DNA of 64,000 bases from assembly GCF_022842145.1 (NCBI RefSeq), contig NZ_JALHQD010000003.1, forward strand, positions 248,001-312,000, read 5' to 3'. The DNA is from Tabrizicola sp. (GTDB lineage Bacteria > Pseudomonadota > Alphaproteobacteria > Rhodobacterales > Rhodobacteraceae). Positions 42,579 through 51,874 of the stretch are shown here, one piece after another; position 1 is the stretch's first letter; every line of letters starts with the position of its first letter. The notes under the pieces are model-generated. The model had not been told where the DNA came from, searched no databases, and was given only the letters and a program-made list of their open reading frames with translations. The position numbers were made by a program, and so were the translations under genes.

Positions 42579-43422
42579 AGCCAATCCTCCTGCGGCTCCA
42601 GACCTGGATGAGGTTGATCACGAGAAGCATGGCGAAGCTGATCAGAAGCATGGCGATGCCGATGGCGGCGGCCGCGTCATAGTCGAATTCCTCCAGCTGG
42701 ATGATGATGAGGAGGGGCGCGATTTCGGTCACCAGCGGGATGTTTCCGGCGATGAAGATGACCGATCCGTATTCTCCGACCGCCCGTGCCAGTGCCAGGG
42801 CAAAGCCGGTCAGCGCGGCGGGGGTGAGCATCGGCAGGATGACGTGGCGCAGCGTGTAAAGGCGCGAGGCCCCCAGCGTGGCCGAGGCTTCCTCGACCTC
42901 GCGCTCGATCTCTTCGATGACGGGCTGGACGGTGCGGGTGACGAAGGGCAGGCCGACGAAGACGAGGGCGATGAAGATGCCCCACTGCGTGTAGGCGATC
43001 TTCCAGCCGATCTCGGCTGCGAGAGCTCCGAACGCGCCGTTCGGGGCGTAAAGCGCAGTCAGGGAGATCCCGGCGACGGCGGTGGGCAGGGCGAAGGGCA
43101 GATCGACGGCCGCGTCCAGGAGGCGGCGGCCGGGGAAGCGGTAGCGGACCAGGACCCAGGCCAGAAGGACGCCGAAGACAAGGTTGAAGAGCGCGGCAAA
43201 GAGCGACAGGCGGAACGAAAGCTCCAGCGCCGCCCAGACGCGTTCGCGGTTCACCGTGTCCCAGATCCCTGCCAGACCGTAGTTGGCGCCCTTCAGAAGA
43301 AGGGCGCCGATGGGCAGCAGGACGACAAGCGACAGCATCGTCAGGGTGATCCCCATGCTGAGGCCGAGACCGGGCATGGGGGAGCGGTGGATGAGGGGTC
43401 TGCCCATTGGTCGGATGCTCAC
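42571..43422 (-). CDS. cysT: Sulfate ABC importer permease CysT
   Basis: A 283-residue permease with six predicted helices and the CysT-type loop [20 protein letters not shown] followed by [18 protein letters not shown]. The start is a GTG whose GTGA overlaps the binding protein stop codon (43419-43422), so translation is coupled; an internal ATG at 43407 is the alternative. Forms the sulfate/thiosulfate channel with CysW. Confidence 0.92.
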   Translation of the reverse strand: MSIRPMGRPLIHRSPMPGLGLSMGITLTMLSLVVLLPIGALLLKGANYGLAGIWDTVNRERVWAALELSFRLSLFAALFNLVFGVLLAWVLVRYRFPGRRLLDAAVDLPFALPTAVAGISLTALYAPNGAFGALAAEIGWKIAYTQWGIFIALVFVGLPFVTRTVQPVIEEIEREVEEASATLGASRLYTLRHVILPMLTPAALTGFALALARAVGEYGSVIFIAGNIPLVTEIAPLLIIIQLEEFDYDAAAAIGIAMLLISFAMLLVINLIQVWSRRRIGYV

Positions 43423-44483
43423 TTCGGCACGTAGATCTGGTCGAAGATCCCGCCGTCGCCGAAGTGTTCCGGCTGCACCTTGGCCCAGCCGCCGAAGCTG
43501 GCGATGTCAACCAGTTCAAGCTGCGGGAAGCGGGCGACATCCTCGGGCGCGGCCTTGGAGGTATCCCAGGCGCGGTAGAAGTGCTTGAAGGCCAAGGCCT
43601 GCCCTTCGGGCGAGTAGAGGTAGTTCAGGTAGGCCTCGGCCAGCTTGCGCTGGTCATCGGTCTTGATATTGCCTTCGACGAGCGCGACCGGCGGTTCGGC
43701 AAGGACGCTGACCGAGGGGACCACGATGTCGAACTGATCCTCGCCGATCTCTTTCAGCGCGAGATAGGCCTCGTTCTCCCAGGCCAGAAGCACGTCACCG
43801 ATGCCGCGCTGGGCGAAGGTGGTCGTCGACCCGCGCGCGCCGTTGTCCAGGACGGGGACGTTGCGGTAAAGGGAGCCCACGAATTCCTTCGGGTCGCGGC
43901 CGTTCTTTTCGGCCCAGGCCCAGGCGGCCAGGTAGTTCCACCGCGCCCCGCCGCTGGTCTTGGGGTTCGGCGTGATCACCTGTACGCCTTCGGCCACCAG
44001 ATCGCCCCAGTCCTTGATGCCCCTGGGGTTCCCCTCGCGGACGAGGAAGACGATCGTGCTGGTATAGGGCGAAGAGTTGTTGGGCAGTTTCGACTGCCAG
44101 TCGGCGGGCAGCCTCCCGGCTTCGGCGATCTTGTCGATGTCGCTGGCCAGGGCCAGCGTCACGACCTGCGCTGCAAGGCCGTCGATCACCGCGCGGGCCT
44201 GGCTGCCGGAGCCGCCGTGGCTGACCTCGATCTCGGGGGCGGGGTTGCCTTGGGCGGTCCAGTAGGCGGCGAAGGCTTCGTTCAACTCGCGGTAAAGTTC
44301 GCGCGTCGGGTCGTAGCTGACATTGAGCAGCGTCTCGGCCTGGACCGTGGACGGCGCCGCGCCAAGGCCGAGCGTGGCGAGTGCGGTCGCGGCCAGGAGG
44401 CTGCGCAGACGGCTGAAGCGCCAGTGGCGCAGTGCCTTGGGGGCCTGATCGACCAGGCTGTGGGGGAACGCGGCTGCGGTCAT
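43419..44483 (-). CDS. Sulfate/thiosulfate-binding protein
   Basis: A 354-residue periplasmic binding protein of the Sbp/CysP family. The mature domain opens with [20 protein letters not shown] and contains the oxyanion-site segments [14 protein letters not shown] and [16 protein letters not shown]. The signal region (MTAAAFPHS to about residue 50, VQAETLL) is longer than usual. I chose ATG 44483 because AAGGAGATG lies upstream. First gene of the cys importer operon; Sbp (sulfate) and CysP (thiosulfate) cannot be separated here. Confidence 0.9.
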   Translation of the reverse strand: MTAAAFPHSLVDQAPKALRHWRFSRLRSLLAATALATLGLGAAPSTVQAETLLNVSYDPTRELYRELNEAFAAYWTAQGNPAPEIEVSHGGSGSQARAVIDGLAAQVVTLALASDIDKIAEAGRLPADWQSKLPNNSSPYTSTIVFLVREGNPRGIKDWGDLVAEGVQVITPNPKTSGGARWNYLAAWAWAEKNGRDPKEFVGSLYRNVPVLDNGARGSTTTFAQRGIGDVLLAWENEAYLALKEIGEDQFDIVVPSVSVLAEPPVALVEGNIKTDDQRKLAEAYLNYLYSPEGQALAFKHFYRAWDTSKAAPEDVARFPQLELVDIASFGGWAKVQPEHFGDGGIFDQIYVPK

Positions 44484-44638
44484 CGTCCATCTCCTTCGCG
44501 TGGCGGCGAGGTCCATGTGGCCTGCCGATGCCTAAATAACGACAGGGATGGTCGAGTATTGCAAAGGAAAATTCACGCTAAAGTCAGTCGTGCTTATAGA
44601 AAAACGTTCTCCGCGCGCCTTGAGGGGTGCCGCCGCGT

Positions 44639-44653
44639 ATTACTCTGTGTAAT
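44639..44653. promoter_or_regulatory. Palindrome between rrf2 gene and sulfate importer
   Basis: ATTACTCTGTGTAAT has perfect 5-base arms around a 5-base spacer. It lies 8 bases after the stop of the Rrf2-type gene and about 155 bases upstream of the binding protein start. It could be a binding site for that regulator at the importer promoter. Confidence 0.4.
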
Positions 44654-44660
44654 GAATGCT

Positions 44661-45125
44661 TTAGGCGCCCGGCGTGCCGGCCAGTAGCTGGTCCGCCACC
44701 TCTGTGGACCGCAGCATGTCCTGCAAGGTCAGCGAGTCGATCATCACCAGATAGGACCAGAACACTTCGGCAAAGACCTTGCGGATCCGGCAGGTGGCTT
44801 CGTCGGCGCAGTCCTCGCAGCGCTGATAGTGCCGGCGCGACAGGCAGGGCAGGGGCGCAATCGGCCCGTCGATCGTGCGGAGGAGTTCGGAGATCGAAAT
44901 CTCGTACGGCTTGCGGACCAGCACATAGCCGCCCGACCGCCCCCGGATCGACGCGATCACACCCGCGTTGCGCACCTCGAGCAGGATATGTTCCAGAAAG
45001 CGCTTCGGGGTGTCCGACCGGCGGGCGATCTCTTCGATCGTCAGCGGCTCGGGCTGTCCCTTGGCGGCTTCGTCTGCCAGGGCCAAAAGCGCCTTCAGGG
45101 CATATTTCATCTTCTGAGTGATCAT
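44661..45125 (-). CDS. Rrf2-family transcriptional regulator
   Basis: A 154-residue Rrf2-type winged-helix regulator (MKYALKALLALADEA, LTIEEIARRSDTPKRFLEHI, GRSGGYVLVRKPYEI). Four cysteines occur in the usual cluster region as C-x8-C-x2-C-x5-C between about residues 93 and 111, which could bind a [2Fe-2S] or [4Fe-4S] cluster or act as a thiol switch, as in IscR, NsrR and CymR. It lies directly upstream of the sulfate importer operon in the same direction, so it may tune sulfur uptake to Fe-S or cysteine status. Confidence 0.85.
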   Translation of the reverse strand: MITQKMKYALKALLALADEAAKGQPEPLTIEEIARRSDTPKRFLEHILLEVRNAGVIASIRGRSGGYVLVRKPYEISISELLRTIDGPIAPLPCLSRRHYQRCEDCADEATCRIRKVFAEVFWSYLVMIDSLTLQDMLRSTEVADQLLAGTPGA

Positions 45126-45339
45126 GTGGAAGAGTTACGCGCCGCATTATCCAGAATCAACATCGCCTTGCTGCAGGGGTGGCCGGACCGCCGCGACTGC
45201 CCCGAAATTCTGCCTGGAGGATGGTCGAAAACAGGCGGTGGGCCTTTCGCCGGTATACACGATAAAGCTAGTAGACATTAAATCGATATGGTGCATGCTG
45301 GACGGCGGACCCGCACTGCCACAAGGAAGGGATCACCGG

Positions 45340-45813
45340 ATGACCGGCCTTGACCTGATCGACCGCAAGATCGTTGCCGAGCTGATGCGCGATGCGACGC
45401 TGCCTATCGCCCAGATCGCCGACAAGGCGGGCCTGTCGCAGACGCCATGCTGGAAGCGCATCCAGAAGCTGGAGGCGCTGGGGGTTCTGACCGGGCGCGT
45501 CGCGCTGGCTGATCCCGCCAAGCTGGGCTTCGGCCTGACCATCTTTGTCGGCATCGAGGCGCCCGACCATTCCCCCGACTGGCGCGAGGCCTTTGCCCGA
45601 GCGGTCGACAGCATTCCCGAGATCATGGAAGTCTACCGGATGGCGGGAGAGCTGGACTATCTGTTGCGGATCGCGGTAGCCGACATGGCCGCCTATGACG
45701 CGCTTTACAAGCGGCTGACCGACGCGGTGCCGATCAAGAACGTGACCTCGCATTTCGCGATGGAGCGGATGAAGTTCACCACCGCCTACCCGGTCGATAC
45801 GAAAAGCAGGTGA
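45340..45813 (+). CDS. Lrp/AsnC-family regulator
   Basis: A 157-residue Lrp/AsnC-type regulator with helix-turn-helix LPIAQIADKAGLSQTPCWKR and a C-terminal RAM ligand-binding domain (GFGLTIFVGIEAPDHSPDW onward). Family members sense amino acids and act as octamers. Divergent from the Rrf2 gene and followed by the Hsp70-like gene, neither an obvious target. The ATG follows AAGGAAGGG. Confidence 0.88.
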   Translation: MTGLDLIDRKIVAELMRDATLPIAQIADKAGLSQTPCWKRIQKLEALGVLTGRVALADPAKLGFGLTIFVGIEAPDHSPDWREAFARAVDSIPEIMEVYRMAGELDYLLRIAVADMAAYDALYKRLTDAVPIKNVTSHFAMERMKFTTAYPVDTKSR

Positions 45814-45969
45814 GGCGTCGATGCCGGGGCTTGGCCGGATCGTGTGAACCCCCAGATGCGAGACAGGATTTCCAACCTGCTTGAACGGGTGCCTGCCGGA
45901 TACGCTGCTTGACACCCTCCGTCGCGACCCCTATCGACACCGGCCCTGCGGACCACAAGGAATACGAGC

Positions 45970-47223
45970 ATGGCTGAACGAGCACTCGGGCTTGGGGTCG
46001 ACTTCGGCACGTCAAATACCGCGGCAGGCTACATGTCCGACGGCAGGCCGCGTCTCATCCAGTTCGCGTCGGGCCGGACCACGATCCCGACGACCTTCTT
46101 CTTCGACTATGACGCGCGCGAGATGCTGATCGGCGAACCGGCCAACCAGGCGCTCCTCGAGGGTGTCGAAGGGCGCTTCATGCGGGCATTGAAGCGCGTG
46201 TTGGGCACCAGCCTCATGCATGAGCGCCGACAGATCCTGAACGAGCGGGTGACCTTCGTCGAGATCATCAGCCGCTTTCTGGCGCAGGTGAAGGCGCGGG
46301 CCGAGGCCGAGGCTGGCGTGATCTTCGACCGCGTCGTGTCGGGGCGGCCCGTGGTGTTTCATGGCGTCGGCGATCCCCGGGAAGCCGCAGCCGAGGCGGA
46401 TCTGCGTGCCTGCTATCTGGCGGCGGGCTTCCGTGACGTGGAGTTCATGCCCGAGCCGCAGGCTGCCGCCATCGCCAGCGGCGCGCTGGAGCAAAGCGCA
46501 TCCATCGGCCTGATCGTCGATGTGGGCGGCGGCACGTCGGACTTCTCGCTGTTCCGGTCCGGTCGGGAGGGGGTGACCATCCTTGCCAATCACGGTGTCC
46601 GCATTGGCGGGACGGATTTCGACCGCTCCATCAGCATCGACCGGGTGATGCCGCTTCTGGGCAAGGGCACCGAGTTGCGCAAGATCATGGGACCCGGCAG
46701 TTCGCCCACCCCGAATGCCATCTTCAACGATCTGGCGACCTGGGAGTTGATCCCGTTCCTTTACACGCCGCAGAACCGACGGTTGGCAACGGAAATGGCG
46801 CGGCTGGCGCATCAGCCGGACAAGCTTTCCCGCCTGGCGAAGGTTCTGGAAGACGAGTTGGGGCACGAGATGAGCTTTGCGGTGGAGCGCGGCAAGATCG
46901 CGGCCAACGGCGGCGCGGAGCGGGCTGCCATCCTGCTTGACCAGATAGAGCCCGGCCTGGCGGTCCCCCTGTCGGCAGAAGCCTTGGGCGCAAGCCTGGT
47001 GCAGCATGCCGACGCGCTGGCCGAGGGCTCGCGCGAGACCTTGAGGATTGCGGGCATGGATGTCACCCGCGTCGAGAAGGTGGTTTACGTCGGCGGCTCC
47101 AGCCTGATGTCGATGGTCTCGCAGACCATGAAGGAACAATTTCCTCAGGCCGCCCACGCGTTCAGCGATGTCTTCACGGCAGTTGCAGATGGGCTTGCCA
47201 TCGCTGCAGGTGCACCGCGTTGA
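45970..47223 (+). CDS. Hsp70-family protein, YegD-like
   Basis: A 417-residue protein consisting essentially of an actin-like Hsp70 ATPase domain. Phosphate 1 is LGVDFGTSNTAAGY, phosphate 2 is LIVDVGGGTSDFSLF and the adenosine motif is VVYVGGSSLMSMV. The C-terminal substrate-binding domain of DnaK (about 230 residues) is absent, as in YegD. No DnaJ or GrpE is adjacent. It faces the end of the purine-type importer operon. YegD function is poorly known. Confidence 0.85.
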   Translation: MAERALGLGVDFGTSNTAAGYMSDGRPRLIQFASGRTTIPTTFFFDYDAREMLIGEPANQALLEGVEGRFMRALKRVLGTSLMHERRQILNERVTFVEIISRFLAQVKARAEAEAGVIFDRVVSGRPVVFHGVGDPREAAAEADLRACYLAAGFRDVEFMPEPQAAAIASGALEQSASIGLIVDVGGGTSDFSLFRSGREGVTILANHGVRIGGTDFDRSISIDRVMPLLGKGTELRKIMGPGSSPTPNAIFNDLATWELIPFLYTPQNRRLATEMARLAHQPDKLSRLAKVLEDELGHEMSFAVERGKIAANGGAERAAILLDQIEPGLAVPLSAEALGASLVQHADALAEGSRETLRIAGMDVTRVEKVVYVGGSSLMSMVSQTMKEQFPQAAHAFSDVFTAVADGLAIAAGAPR

Positions 47224-47271
47224 CTTGTCGCGGAAGCGCGGTGCCGGGTCTCATGCGGTAGGCCGGGCCCG

Positions 47272-48183
47272 TCAGGGGCCGAAGGGTTCGCCGAGCGACG
47301 CCACGCCGTTGACCTTGAGCAGTCGCTTGTTCGACGTGATGATGCCGAGGACAACGATGGTGACGATGTAGGGCAGGCTCGACAACAGCTGTGACGGCAC
47401 CGCCCAACCCTCCGTCTGCGCGACAAGGCTGGCCAGCGACAGCGCGCCGAAGAGCAGGGCTCCGAAGAATATCCGGCCGGTAAGCCAGATGCCGAACACC
47501 ACCAGCGCCAAGGCGATCCATCCGCGTCCGGCGATCATTCCGTCGGCCCAGAGCGGGGTATAGACCGTGGCGGCATAGGCCCCGGCAAAGCCAGCCATCG
47601 CCCCGCCGAACACCACCGCCCCAAGCCGCAGCGCGGTGACCCGGTAGCCGATGGCGCGCGCGGCGGCGGGGTTCTCGCCGATGGCGCGCAGGATTAGGCC
47701 CAGGCGCGAATAGCGGAACATCGCCCAGATCGCCGCGGTCGCGATGAGCGACAGCCAGACGATGATGTCCTGGCTGAACATGCCTCCCACCACCGGCAGG
47801 TCCGACAGGCCGGGAAAGGCCAGCTTTGGCAGGCCGGTGATCGTCAGACTTTCGTAGGAATTGCCGACCAGCGACGACAGGCCCTGGCCAAGGATGCCGA
47901 CGGCCAGGCCAACCGCGACCTGATTGGCGCGCAGTCCCAGCGCCAGACCCGCAAAGACCAGTGCCAGCCCGACCCCCACCAGGCCCGCCGCTAGAAAGGC
48001 CGCGACATGGCCGCCGCCCTCGTAGACCACGATGAAACCGATCGCGGCGCCAAGGGCCATCATCCCTTCCAGCCCGAGGTTCAGCACCCCGGCCCGCTCC
48101 ACCACCAACTCGCCCAGTGCGGCAAGCAGAAACGGAGTGGCCGCCGCCAGCATTCCGGCCAGGATGAATTCGATCCCGCTCAT
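47272..48183 (-). CDS. BMP-type ABC importer permease 2
   Basis: A 303-residue membrane protein with about nine hydrophobic segments, of the branched-chain/nucleoside permease class (BPD_transp_2). The signature EFILAGMLAAATPFLLAALG, VLNLGLEGMMALGAAIGF and GENPAAARAIGYRV fits nucleoside/purine importers such as YufQ. It is the last gene of an eight-gene operon and is coupled to permease 1 by ATGA at 48180-48183. Substrate likely a purine, nucleoside or related heterocycle. Confidence 0.87.
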   Translation of the reverse strand: MSGIEFILAGMLAAATPFLLAALGELVVERAGVLNLGLEGMMALGAAIGFIVVYEGGGHVAAFLAAGLVGVGLALVFAGLALGLRANQVAVGLAVGILGQGLSSLVGNSYESLTITGLPKLAFPGLSDLPVVGGMFSQDIIVWLSLIATAAIWAMFRYSRLGLILRAIGENPAAARAIGYRVTALRLGAVVFGGAMAGFAGAYAATVYTPLWADGMIAGRGWIALALVVFGIWLTGRIFFGALLFGALSLASLVAQTEGWAVPSQLLSSLPYIVTIVVLGIITSNKRLLKVNGVASLGEPFGP

Positions 48184-49247
48184 GCCGGTGCTCCTCCTGT
48201 CCGGACGAGGCGGAAGCGGACGAAGGTTATGGCGGCAAGATAGAAGACCAGGAGACTGCCCTGAAACACCCGGACGGCTGCAACGGGCAAGTCGGCGGAG
48301 ACCATTGCGTTGTCGCCACCGATGTAGAGCGCCGCCATCAGGAAGGATGACGCGACGATGCCCAGGGGATGCAGCCCGCCCAGATAGGCCACGATGATGG
48401 CCGCATAGCCGTATCCCGTTGAGATAGACCGTTGCAGCTGCCCGATTGGGCCGGCGACTTCGGCAGCACCGGCCAGCCCGGCCGCAAAGCCGCCGATCAG
48501 CAGCGAGAGCCAGATCGCGCGGGACTGCGAAAAACCGGCATAGGTCGCGGCCTTGGGGGCAAGACCGCCGACCAGGAACTGATAGCAGCCGAAACTGCGC
48601 TGCATGTAGATCCAGGCCAGAAGTGCCGCCAGAAAGGCCAGCAAAAGCGAGACATTGACCCGCGTGCCGGGAAACAGGATCGGGATCATCGCATCATACT
48701 GGAACATGACGGACTGCGGGAAATTGAAGCCCATCGGGTCCTTCCACGGACCAAGGAGCAGGTAGTTCAGCAGCTGGACGGCAATCAGGCTCATCATCAG
48801 GGTGACGAGGATTTCGTTCGCGTTCAGCCTGACGCGCCAGAAGGCCGGAACAACCGCCCACAGCGCCCCGCCGATGGCCCCCATCACCAGCATCGCAGGC
48901 CAGATCCAGCCGCCCGTCGCCTGTGGGAAATAGACCGGGATGGCCGAGGCGAAGATCGCGCCCAGAATGAATTGGCCTTCGGCCCCGATGTTGAAGACCT
49001 TGGCCCGGAACCCGATTGCCAGCCCTTGGGCAATCAGCAGAAGCGGCGCGGTCTTCAACAGGACTTCGGAAAAGCCGGACCATGTCATGAAGGGTTCCAG
49101 CAGCAGGGCATAGAAGACTGCGCCCGGGTCCTTCCCCATCGCCACGAACAGGATCAGGTTCGACAGGATGGCCGCAAACAGCGCCAGAAGCGGGGCTGCC
49201 ACAGCCATGCGCCGCGAGGCGCGGTCCCGGCGGACAAGGCGGATCAC
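48180..49247 (-). CDS. BMP-type ABC importer permease 1
   Basis: A 355-residue membrane permease of the BPD_transp_2 class, YufP-like, with a longer N-terminus than permease 2. The conserved FNIGAEGQFILGAIFA and RLNANEILVTLMMSLIAVQL segments are typical of nucleoside-type importers. Coupled at both ends by ATGA overlaps with the ATPase (49244-49247) and permease 2, with which it forms the channel. Confidence 0.87.
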   Translation of the reverse strand: MIRLVRRDRASRRMAVAAPLLALFAAILSNLILFVAMGKDPGAVFYALLLEPFMTWSGFSEVLLKTAPLLLIAQGLAIGFRAKVFNIGAEGQFILGAIFASAIPVYFPQATGGWIWPAMLVMGAIGGALWAVVPAFWRVRLNANEILVTLMMSLIAVQLLNYLLLGPWKDPMGFNFPQSVMFQYDAMIPILFPGTRVNVSLLLAFLAALLAWIYMQRSFGCYQFLVGGLAPKAATYAGFSQSRAIWLSLLIGGFAAGLAGAAEVAGPIGQLQRSISTGYGYAAIIVAYLGGLHPLGIVASSFLMAALYIGGDNAMVSADLPVAAVRVFQGSLLVFYLAAITFVRFRLVRTGGAPA

Positions 49248-50755
49248 GCGACCACCGAAGCTGAGCCGATCATCCAGCGACCGATCTCTTCCGGCCTTGT
49301 GCTGCGCGGGTCAAGGCTGGGGGACAGTGACCCCTTGTGCAGAACCTGGATGCGGTCGCAAATTTCGAACAACTCTTCCAACTCCTCCGAGATGACCAGA
49401 ACCGCGACGCCGGCATTTCGCATCTTGACCAGCCTGTGCCGGATCGCGGTCGCAGCGCCGATATCCACGCCCCAGGTCGGCTGGGCGACAAACAGGAGGC
49501 GCGGGTTCAGCGAAATCTCGCGCCCCATGATGAATTTCTGCAGGTTCCCGCCCGAAAGCGATCCCGCCTCGGCCTCGGGACCCGAGGTGCGGACGTCGAA
49601 ATCCGCGATGCAGGCGGCGGTGAACCTGGCTTCGGCCTGACGGTCGATAAGGCCGCGCTTCAAGAGGCCCAGGGGGTGGGCCGTCAGAAGGCTGTTGTCG
49701 GCCAGAGTCATGTCCGGCACAGCACCGCGGCCAAGGCGTTCTTCGGGGACAAAGGCAAGGCCCAGAGCCCGACGCGCCGCAGGTCCAAGGTGGCCGACCG
49801 GCTTGTCCATCATGCGGATTTCATCGCGCCGTGATGCAGGCAGAAGCGTTTCGCCGGAGATAAGGCGCGACATTTCGGCCTGTCCATTGCCCGAAATGCC
49901 CGCGATCCCCAGAATCTCTCCCGCGTGCAGGCGCAGGGATACCCCCGCCAGAGTGACCCCGAACGGATCGTCTGGTTGATGGTCCAGGGCCGTCAGTTCC
50001 AACCGCATCTCACCCTTCGGCATGGGGGCCAGATGCAGGGGCGCGGGCATGTCGCGCCCGATCATCATGCGGGCAAGATCGTGGCTATCGTGGTCGCGCG
50101 GATCGACATCCCCGGTGACCCTCCCGCCCCGCAGGATCGTGGCGCGGTCACAAAGCGCGCGAATTTCATCCAGCTTGTGCGAAATGAACAGGATCGACAC
50201 ACCGCCGTCGCGCAGACGGCGCAAGGTCTCGAACAGCAGACCCACGGCTTGGGGCGGTAGAACGCTGGTCGGCTCGTCCAGGATCAGAAGGCGGGGTTCG
50301 GTCAGCAGACACCGGATGATCTCCACCCGTTGCCGTTCGCCCACCGACAGCGCGTGGACATGGGCGAAGGGGTCGACCACCAGCCCGAAGTCCTGCCCCA
50401 AGGCCCGGATGCGGGCGGCGAGGTCGACCTTTGACCCCGGAACGATCAGCGAGATGTTCTCCACCACAGTCAGGGTTTCAAACAGCGAAAAGTGCTGGAA
50501 CACCATGCCGATGCCAAGGCGCCGCGCCTCGGCGGGCGAGGTCAGATGAACGGGTTCGCCGTTCCAGTGCATCTCGCCTTCGTCGGGGCGCTCTACTCCG
50601 TAGATCAGCTTCATCAAGGTCGATTTGCCCGCGCCGTTCTCGCCCAGGATCGCGTGGATGGACCCTGCGGCCACGTCCAGATCGATGGCGGAATTCGCCA
50701 CGGTCTGGCCGTAGGTCTTGGTCATCTTGCGAAGAGAGAGCAGCGGCGCGGGCAT
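49244..50755 (-). CDS. BMP-type ABC importer ATPase (two ATPase domains)
   Basis: A 503-residue tandem ATPase. The N-terminal cassette has Walker A GENGAGKSTL, a degenerate signature LSVGERQR and Walker B LLILDEPTSVL. The C-terminal cassette has GISGNGQAEM in place of Walker A, signature LSGGNLQK and LLFVAQPTWGVD in place of Walker B, the usual asymmetry of YufO/RbsA-type proteins. The ATG at 50755 follows the binding protein stop by 5 bases. It energises import of the heterocycle or nucleoside. Confidence 0.9.
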   Translation of the reverse strand: MPAPLLSLRKMTKTYGQTVANSAIDLDVAAGSIHAILGENGAGKSTLMKLIYGVERPDEGEMHWNGEPVHLTSPAEARRLGIGMVFQHFSLFETLTVVENISLIVPGSKVDLAARIRALGQDFGLVVDPFAHVHALSVGERQRVEIIRCLLTEPRLLILDEPTSVLPPQAVGLLFETLRRLRDGGVSILFISHKLDEIRALCDRATILRGGRVTGDVDPRDHDSHDLARMMIGRDMPAPLHLAPMPKGEMRLELTALDHQPDDPFGVTLAGVSLRLHAGEILGIAGISGNGQAEMSRLISGETLLPASRRDEIRMMDKPVGHLGPAARRALGLAFVPEERLGRGAVPDMTLADNSLLTAHPLGLLKRGLIDRQAEARFTAACIADFDVRTSGPEAEAGSLSGGNLQKFIMGREISLNPRLLFVAQPTWGVDIGAATAIRHRLVKMRNAGVAVLVISEELEELFEICDRIQVLHKGSLSPSLDPRSTRPEEIGRWMIGSASVVA

Positions 50756-50760
50756 GGGGA

Positions 50761-51849
50761 TTACTGCGGCAACGGCGTCGTGACGCCTTTGACGTGCCAA
50801 TCCATGGCGATGATGTCAGCGTCTGCCAGGGCAACGCCTGCAGCCACACCTTCGCTGTCATCGGCCTTGGTGATCGGCCCGGTGAACGGGTTGAAGCTGC
50901 CATCAGCGATTTTGGCCTCGGCCTCGGTGATCCTGGTCATCACCTCGGCGGGGATGTCGGAACTCCAATCCACCACGGCGACGACCTTGTCGGCCACGCC
51001 GAGGAAGGCATTCGCGCCCACGAAACTGCCCGCGACATGGGCATCGACCGAGGCCTTGAAGAAGGGCGACCAATCCGTGGCCACGCAGCCAAGATACTTG
51101 GTCGGCGCGTATTTCTTCATCGACGAGTTCAGGTTGAAGGCGTGGACACCCGCCTCTTCGCAGGCTGCGATGACCGAGGGCGTGTCCTGCGCGTTCGAGA
51201 AGATCACGTCGCAGCCCTGCGCGATCAGGGCCTTGGCGGCTTCCTGTTCCTTGGCGGGGTCGAACCAGGTGTTGACCCAGACCACCGACACTTCGACAGC
51301 CGGGTTCACGGCCTGGGCGCCCAGCGTGAAGGCATTGACCGAGGTGATCAGTTCGGGAATGGCGAAGGCCGACACCGAGCCAAGCTTGCCGGTTTTCGAC
51401 ACGGCCGCCGCGGCCATGCCCAGAAGATAGGTGCCCTGGAAGTATTTCGCCGCGAAGGGCGAGAAGTTCGGGGCGACCATGAAGCCCGAGGCATGGAGCA
51501 CGGTGACCGACGGGTCACGCTTGGCGATCTGCATCGCACCGTTCTGATAGCCGAAGGACCCGGCGATCAGCACCTTGTTTCCGTCGGCCACGGCCTTGTT
51601 CATGATGCGGTCGGCGTCGGGGCCTTCGGCGATGTTTTCCAGAATGGTGAAGGTCACGGCGTCCCCATAGGCCGCCTTGATCGGGTCGAGCCCTAGGGCC
51701 AGCGTGTGCGACCAGCCGACGTCGCCCAGCGGCGAGGGCAGGACGAGTGCGATGCCGAGCGGCTCGGCGGCGCTGGCCCCCCGCGCAGAGATGGCCGCAG
51801 CGATGGCGGCAAAGGCCGAGGTCTGAAGGAAGGTCCGTCTGGCGATCAT
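50761..51849 (-). CDS. BMP-family ABC substrate-binding protein
   Basis: A 362-residue periplasmic binding protein of the basic membrane protein (PnrA/BMP) family, which binds nucleosides, purines and related bases. The N-terminus MIARRTFLQTSAFAAI has a twin-arginine signal and no lipobox, so it is probably Tat-exported and soluble. Conserved segments include SHTLALGLDPIKAAYGD, DVIFSNAQDTPSVIAACEEAG and VVAVVDWSSDIPAE. It lies between the amidohydrolase and the transporter ATPase. Confidence 0.88.
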   Translation of the reverse strand: MIARRTFLQTSAFAAIAAAISARGASAAEPLGIALVLPSPLGDVGWSHTLALGLDPIKAAYGDAVTFTILENIAEGPDADRIMNKAVADGNKVLIAGSFGYQNGAMQIAKRDPSVTVLHASGFMVAPNFSPFAAKYFQGTYLLGMAAAAVSKTGKLGSVSAFAIPELITSVNAFTLGAQAVNPAVEVSVVWVNTWFDPAKEQEAAKALIAQGCDVIFSNAQDTPSVIAACEEAGVHAFNLNSSMKKYAPTKYLGCVATDWSPFFKASVDAHVAGSFVGANAFLGVADKVVAVVDWSSDIPAEVMTRITEAEAKIADGSFNPFTGPITKADDSEGVAAGVALADADIIAMDWHVKGVTTPLPQ

Positions 51850-51874
51850 GGTTGTGTCTCCTGTTGGGTGTTTT

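Noticed and set aside
45970-47223. DnaK chaperone
   Set aside because: Only the ATPase domain is present; the substrate-binding domain and linked DnaJ/GrpE genes are absent, so the YegD-like assignment is preferred.
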